This document shows positions 57,976 through 64,000 of a stretch of 64,000 bases of DNA, piece by piece. The notes under the pieces were generated by a model. The model worked only from the letters and a program-made list of their open reading frames with translations. It was not told the DNA's origin and did not search any database. This DNA is from Phylloscopus collybita (Eukaryota; Chordata; Aves; Passeriformes; Phylloscopidae), in assembly GCA_027886175.1 (NCBI GenBank), contig JAJNNQ010000139.1:1922001-1986000 (forward strand), read 5' to 3'. Made by a program: the position numbers and the translations under genes. The stretch's first letter is position 1, and every line of letters starts with the position of its first letter.

Positions 57976-60900
57976 AGGAAACCAAAGTCTCCAACCCATG
58001 ATCCTGATGTCATTTTCTAGGAGGCCTCTGGCACTACAAGAGGGGACAAACTTCCAATTGGTGGCATATTGCATCTGGGAGATATCCTCATTTGTATGTA
58101 ATTTTAGTACCCATAAGCCCAGTGGCAGGCAGACAGCATTAGACACGAACGGTGGCCCTTTTCCAGGGGAAACCACAGTCTCCGCCCCAGGTTCCTGATG
58201 ACAATTTGTAGGAGGCCTTTGGAATTACAAGGGCAGACAAACTTCTATCTGGTGGTAGATTGCACCTGGGAGATATCCTCATTTGTATAGAATTTTAGTG
58301 GAATTTTAGTAGGCATAAGCCCAGTGGCAGGCAGACAGCATTAGACACGAACAATGGACCTTTTCCATGGGAAACCAAAGTCTCCACCTCACGTTCCTGA
58401 TGTCAGTTTGTAGGAGGGCTTTGGAACTACAAGGGCAGACAAACTTCCATCTGGTGGTAGATTGCACCTGGGAGATATCCTCATTTGTGTGGAATTTCAG
58501 AAGGCATAACCCCAGTGGCAGGCAGATAGCATTAGACACGAACGGTGCCCTTTTCCATGGGAAACCAAAGTCTCCATCCCACGTTCCTGATGTCAGTCAT
58601 TAAGAGGCGAATGGAACTACAAGGGCAGAAAAATTTCCATCTGGTGGTAGATTGGACCTGGGAGATATCGCCATTTGTATAGAATTTTAGTGGTATTTTA
58701 GTAGGCAGAAGTCCAGCGGCAGGCAGACAGCATTACACACAAACGCTCTCCAATATCCATGGGAAACCAAAGTCTCCAACCCAGGCTCCTCATGTCAGTT
58801 TGTAGGAGGCCTTTGGCATTAAAAGGGCAGACAAACTTCCATATGGTGGTTGATTGCATCGGCGAGATATGCTCATTTGTATGGGATTTCAGAAGGCAGA
58901 AGCCAAGTGGCACGCAGACAGCATTGGACACGAAGAGTGGCCCATTTCCATGGGAAACCAAAATCTCCACCCCACGTTGCTGATGTCTCATTGTAGGAGG
59001 CGTTTTCCAATATAAGGGCAGAAAAACTTCCATCTGGTTGTAGATTGCACCTGGGAGATATCCTCATTTCTATGGAATTTTAGTGGAATTTTAGTAGGAA
59101 GAAACCCAGTGGCAGGCAGACAGCATTAGACACGAACGGTGGCCTCTTTCCATGGAAAAACAAAGTCTCCACTCCGGGTTCCGGGTGTCATTTTGTAGGA
59201 GGCCTTTGGCACTACAAGGGCAGACAAAGTTCCGTCTTGTGTTTGATTGAATCGAGGAGATACCCTCATTTGTATGGAATTTCAGCAGGCAGAAGCCCAG
59301 TGGCAGGCAGACAGCATTAGACACGAACAATGGACTTTTTCCATGGGAAACCAAAGTCTCCACCTCACGTTCCTGATGTCAGTTTGTAGGAGGCCTTTGG
59401 AAATACAAGGGCAGGCAAACTTCCATCTGGTGGTAGATTGCACCTGGGAGATAACCTCATTTCTATAGAATTTTAGTGGAATTTTAGTAGGCATAAGGCC
59501 AGTGGCTGCCAGACAGCATTAGACACGAACGGTGGGCATTTCTTTGGGAAACAAAAGTCTCCCCCCCCCATTCGGGATGTCAGTTTTTAGGTGGCCTTTG
59601 GCACTACGGGGGCAGAAAAACTTCCACCCAGTGGTAGATTACACCTGGGAGATATCCTCATTTGTATGGAACTTCAGCAGTCATCACCACAGTGCCAGGC
59701 AGACAGCATTAGACAGGAACGGTGGTCCTTTTCCATGGGAAAGCAAAGTCTCCACCCCAGGTTCCTGATGGCAGTTTGTAGGAGGCCTTTGGAAACACAA
59801 GGGCAGAGAATCTTCCATCTGGTGTTAGATTGCACCTGGGAGATATACTCATTTGTATGGAATTTTAGTGGAATGTTAGTAGACAGAATCCCAGCTGCAG
59901 GTAGACAGAATTAGACATGAATAGTGGCTCATTTCCATGGGAAACCAAAGTCTCCACCCCAGGTTCCTCATGTCATTTTCTAGGAGGCCTCTGGCACTAC
60001 AGGAGGAGAAAAAGTTCCTATTGGTGGCATATTGCATCTAGGAGATATCCTCATTTGTATGTAATTTTAATAGCCATAAGCCCAGTGGCAGGCAGACAGT
60101 ATTAGACGCGAACGGTGGCCCTTTTCCATGGGAAACCAAAGTCTCCGCCTCAGGTTCTTGATGTCAATTTGTAGGAAGCCTTTGGCTCTTCAGGGGCAGA
60201 CAAACTTCCATCTGGTGGTAGATTGCACCTGGGAGACATCCTCATTTGTATAGAATTTTAGTGGAATTTTAGTCGGCATAAGCCCAGTGTCTCGCAGACA
60301 GCATTAGACACGAACTGTGGTCCATTTCCTTGGGAAACCAAAGTCTCCATCTCACGTGCATGATGTCAGTTTGTAGGAGGCCTTTGGCACTACAAGGGCA
60401 GATAAACTTCCAACTGGTGGTAGATTCCGTGCGGGAGATATCCTCATTTGTGAGGAATTTCAGCAGGCATAACCCCAGTGGCAGGCAGACAGCATTAGAC
60501 ACAAACGGTGGTCCTTTTCCATGGGAAACCGAAGTCTCTACCCCACGTTCCTGATATTAGTTTGTAAGAGGCCTTTGGAAGTACAAGGGCAGAAAAACTT
60601 CCATCTGGTGGTAGATTGCACCTGGGAGATATCCTCATTTTTATGGAATTTCAGTGGTATTAAAGTAGGCAGAAATCCAGCAGCAGGCAGACTGCTTTAC
60701 ACACGAACGCTGGCCCATATCCATGGGAAACCAAAGTCTCCACTCCAGGCTCCTCATGTCAGTTTATAGAAGGCCTTTGGAAATACAAGGGCAGAAAAAC
60801 TTATATCTGGCGGTAGACTGCACCCGGGAGATGTCTTCATTTGTATGGAATTTCAGTGGAATTTTCGTAGGTAGAAGCCCAATGGCCGACAGACATTATT

Positions 60901-63414
60901 AGACACGAACGGTGGCCCATTTCCATGAGAAACCAAAGTCTCCACCCCAGGTTCCTGATGTCAGTTTTTAGGAGGCCTTTGGCACTAGAAGGGCAAACAA
61001 ACTTCCAACTGGTGGGAGATTCCATCTGGGAAATATCCTCATTTGTGAGGAATTTCAGTAGGCATAACTCCAGTGGCAGGCAGACAGCATTAGACACGAA
61101 CAGTGGCCCTTTTCCATGGGAAACCAAAATCTCCACCCCATGTTGCTTCTGTCACTTTGTAGGAGGCGTTTTCCAATATAAGGGCAGAGAAACTACCATC
61201 TGGTTGTACATTGCACCTGGGAGATATCCTCATTTCTATGGAGTTTTAGTGGAATTTTAGTAGGAAGAAGCATAGTGGCAGGCAGACAGCATTAGACACG
61301 AACAATGGCCCATTTTTATGGGAAACCAAAGTCTCCACCCCACGTTCCTGATGTCCGTTTCTAGGAGGCCTTTGACACTACAAAGGTAGACAAACTTCCG
61401 TCTGGTGGTTGATTGCATCGGAGAGATATCCTCATTTGTATGGAACTTCAGCAGGTAGAAGCCCAGTGGCAGGCAGACAGCATTAGACATGAACGGTGGC
61501 CCTTTTCCCATGGGCAGCCAAAGTCTCCAAGCCACGTTCCTGATGTCAGGTTTTAGGAGGCCTTTGGCAGTACAAGGGCAAACAAACTTCCGTCTGGTGG
61601 CTGATTGCATCGGGGAGATATCCTCATTTGTATGGAATTTCAGCAGGTAAAAGCCCAGTGGCAGGCAGACAGCATTAGACACGAACGGTGGCCCTTTTCC
61701 ATGGGAAAACAAAGTCTCCAACCCAGGCTCCTGATGTCAGTTTGTCGGAGGCCTTTGGCATAAAAAGGGCAGACAAACTTCCACCTGGTGGTAGATTGCA
61801 CCTGGGACTTATCAGCATTTGTATGGAACTGCAGCAGTCATAACCACAGTGCCAGGCAGACAGCATTAGACACGAACGGTGGCCCTTTTCCATGGGAAAC
61901 CAAAGTCTACGCCCCAGGTTCCTGATGTTAATTTGTAGGAAGCCTTTAACACTACAAGGGCAGACAAACTTCCATCTGGTGGTAGATTGCACCTGGGAGG
62001 TATCCTCATTTGTATGGAATTTTAGTGGAATTTTAGTAGGCATAAGCCCAGTATCTGGCAGACAGCATTACACACGAACAGTGGCCCTTTTCCATGGGAA
62101 ACCAAAATCTCCACCCCATGTTGCTGATGTCACTTTGTAGGAGACGTTTTCCAATATAAGGGCAGAGAAACTTCCATCTGGTTGTAGATTGCACCTGGGA
62201 GATATCCTCATTTTTATGGAGTTTTAGTGGAATTTTAGTAGGAAGAAACCCCGTGGCAGGCAGACAGCATTAGACAAGAAAAATGGCCCATTTGATGGAA
62301 AACCAAAGTCTCCACCCCTCGTTCCTGATGTCCGTTTCTAGGAGGCCTTTGGCACTACAAGGGCAGACAAACTTCCGTCTGGTGGTTGATTGCATCGTTG
62401 AGATATCCTCATTTTTATGGAATTTCATCAGGTAGAAGCCCAGTGGCAGGCAGACAGCATTAGAGAGGAACGGTGGCCCTTTTCCATGGGAAAACAAAGT
62501 CTCCAACCAGGCTCCTGATGTCAGTTTTTAGTAGGCCTTTGGCATTAAAAGGGCAGACAAACTTCTATCTGGTGGGAAATTTTGTTAGGGAGATATCCTC
62601 ATTTGTATGTAACTTCAGTAGTCATAAGCCCAGTGGCAAGGAGACAGCATTAAACAACAAGGGTGCCCCTTTTCCATGGGAAACCAAAGCCTCCTTTCCA
62701 GAATCCTGATGTCAGTTTGTAGGAGGCCTTTGGCATTACAAGGGCAGACAAACTTTCATCTGGTGGTAGACTCTATCTGGGAGATATCCTCATTTGTACG
62801 GGATTTTACTAGGCATAATCCCAGTGGCAGTCACATAGCATTAGACACAAACGGTGGCCCATTTCCATGGGAAAACAAAGTCTCCACCCCACGTTCCTGA
62901 TGTCAATTTATAGAAGGCGTTTGGAACTACAAGGGCAGAAAAACTTCCATCTGGTGGTAGATTGCACCTGGGAGATATCCTCATTTCTCTGGAATTTTAT
63001 TGGAATTTTATTACGAAGATCCCCAGTGGCAGGCAGACAGCTTTAGACACGAACGGTGGCCCATTTTTATGGGAAACCAAAGTCTCCACCCCACGTTCCT
63101 GATGTCCGTTACTAGGAGGCCTTCGGCAGTACAAGGGTAGACAAACTTCCACCTGGTGGTAGATTGCTCCTGGGAGATATCCTCATTTGTATGGACCTTC
63201 AGCAGTCATAACCACAGTGCCAGGCAGACAGCATTAGACAGGAACGGTGGTCCTTTTCCTAGGGAAACCAAAGTCTCCACACCACGTTCCCGATGTCAGG
63301 TTTTAGTAGGCCATTGACAGTACAAGGGCAGAAAAACTTCCGTCTGGTGGTTGATTGCATCGGGAAGATATCCACATTTGTATGGAATTTCAGCAGATAA
63401 AAGCCCAGTGGCAG
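56555..63414 (-). repeat. 6.87-kb higher-order block, copy 2 (reverse)
   Basis: Second copy, about 6,860 bp. The first 1.4 kb (to about 57975) also carries private 1-bp indels. The remainder is clean and serves as the best reference for the block. It includes a C homopolymer of 9 at about 59561, where copy 1 has 10 at about 52688. Confidence 0.88.
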
Positions 63415-64000
63415 GCAGACAGCATTAGACACGAACGGTGGCCCTTTTCCATGGGAAAACAAAGTCTCCAACCCAGGCTCCTGCTGTCAGTTTGTAGGAG
63501 GCCTTTGGCACTCCAAGGGCAGACAAACCTCCATCTCGTGGTGGATCGCACCTCGTAGATGTCCTTATTTGTATAGAATTTTAGTGGTATTTTAGTACTC
63601 AGAAGCCCAGTTGCAGACAGAGAGCATTAAACATGAACGGTGGGCCTTTTCCATAGGAAACCAAAGTCTCCACGCCAGGTTCCGAATGTCAGTATAAAGG
63701 AGGCCTTTGGCACTGCAAGAGCAGACAAACTTCCATCTGGTGGCATATTGCATCTGGGAGATATCCTCATTTGTATGGAACTTCAGCAGTCATAACCACA
63801 GTGCCAGGCAGACAGCATTAGACAGGAACGGTGGTCCTTTTCCATGGGAAACCAAAGTCTCCACCCTAAGGTTTCTGATGGCGGTTTGTAGGAGGCCTTT
63901 GGAAACATAAGGGCAGAGAAACTTCCATCTGGTGTTAGTTTGCACCTGGGAGATATTCGCATTTGTATGGAATTTTAGAGGAATTTTAGTAGGCAGAATC
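63415..64000 (-). repeat. 6.87-kb higher-order block, copy 3 (start only)
   Basis: The first 586 bp of a third copy, matching 49683-50270 and 56555-57140, and cut by the window end. At the sites where 56555-57140 has extra bases (for example CCAAACCCAGG and GGTTCCCGAATG), this copy agrees with 49683-50270, pointing to error in the middle copy. Confidence 0.85.

Larger units (their letters stand above)
41404..64000 (-). repeat. Satellite family A array, reverse orientation
   Basis: An uninterrupted A array in which every monomer is reverse-complemented relative to 1-29061, with conserved blocks read as GGGAGATATCCTCA, TAGGAGGCCTTTGGC and TTTCCATGGGAAACC. It contains the same S and L monomer classes. 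Large parts are homologous, in mirrored order, to the left array. No gene or mobile element interrupts it. Confidence 0.97.

Noticed and set aside
1..64000. CRISPR array because of regular repeats
   Set aside because: The repeats are 191-499 bp, contiguous and have no unique spacers. This is satellite DNA.
1..64000. Telomeric or interstitial TTAGGG repeats
   Set aside because: No tandem TTAGGG or CCCTAA runs were seen on either strand.

Overview
The whole window is tandem-repeat (satellite) DNA. I find no credible protein-coding gene, RNA gene, transposon or CRISPR array. Open reading frames are short and recur with the repeat period in several frames on both strands, so they are by-products of the repeats. 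The setting is a large eukaryotic chromosome, most likely vertebrate centromeric or other constitutive heterochromatin. A bird is plausible: 191-bp centromeric satellites are known there (Tgut191A in zebra finch), but I could not compare sequences, so the species assignment is open.

Two unrelated satellite families are present. Family A has monomers of about 191 bp (S) and about 202 bp (L). L differs from S by a direct duplication of an 11-bp A/T-rich element. S and L follow ordered patterns: S-S-L trimers of about 584 bp and S-L dimers of about 393 bp. These are embedded in much longer near-identical blocks with offsets of 1,380, 2,157, 2,537, 6,273 and about 6,870 bp. Family B is a GC- and CpG-rich 499-bp monomer whose units keep the 499-bp phase with no net length change across the array.

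Layout: 1-29061 is family A in forward orientation. 29062-40857 is family B forward, 23 full units plus 319 bp. At about 40856-40859 family B flips, and 40858-41403 is B reversed, one unit plus 47 bp. 41404-64000 is family A, entirely reversed.

The same A/B junction occurs at 29062 and, inverted, at 41403. Homologous A blocks outside it run in mirrored order: 27300-29061 with 41404-43165, 17611-21791 with 45560-49745, 13490-15600 with 50400-52491, and 10145-12100 with 52900-54850 and again with 59770-61721. I read the window as an old, partly rearranged inverted duplication with the B array near its centre.

A zone at about 53865-57975 has many private 1-bp insertions and deletions relative to its near-identical copies. 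It looks like unpolished long-read consensus, so the copy number of the 6.87-kb repeat there is uncertain. The main biological interest is the satellite palindrome, the CpG-dense 499-bp array with three dyad-symmetric elements and a near-match to the CENP-B box, and the nested higher-order structure in both families. All coordinates come from reading the sequence by eye, and block edges are good to roughly 10-50 bp because they lie inside similar monomers.
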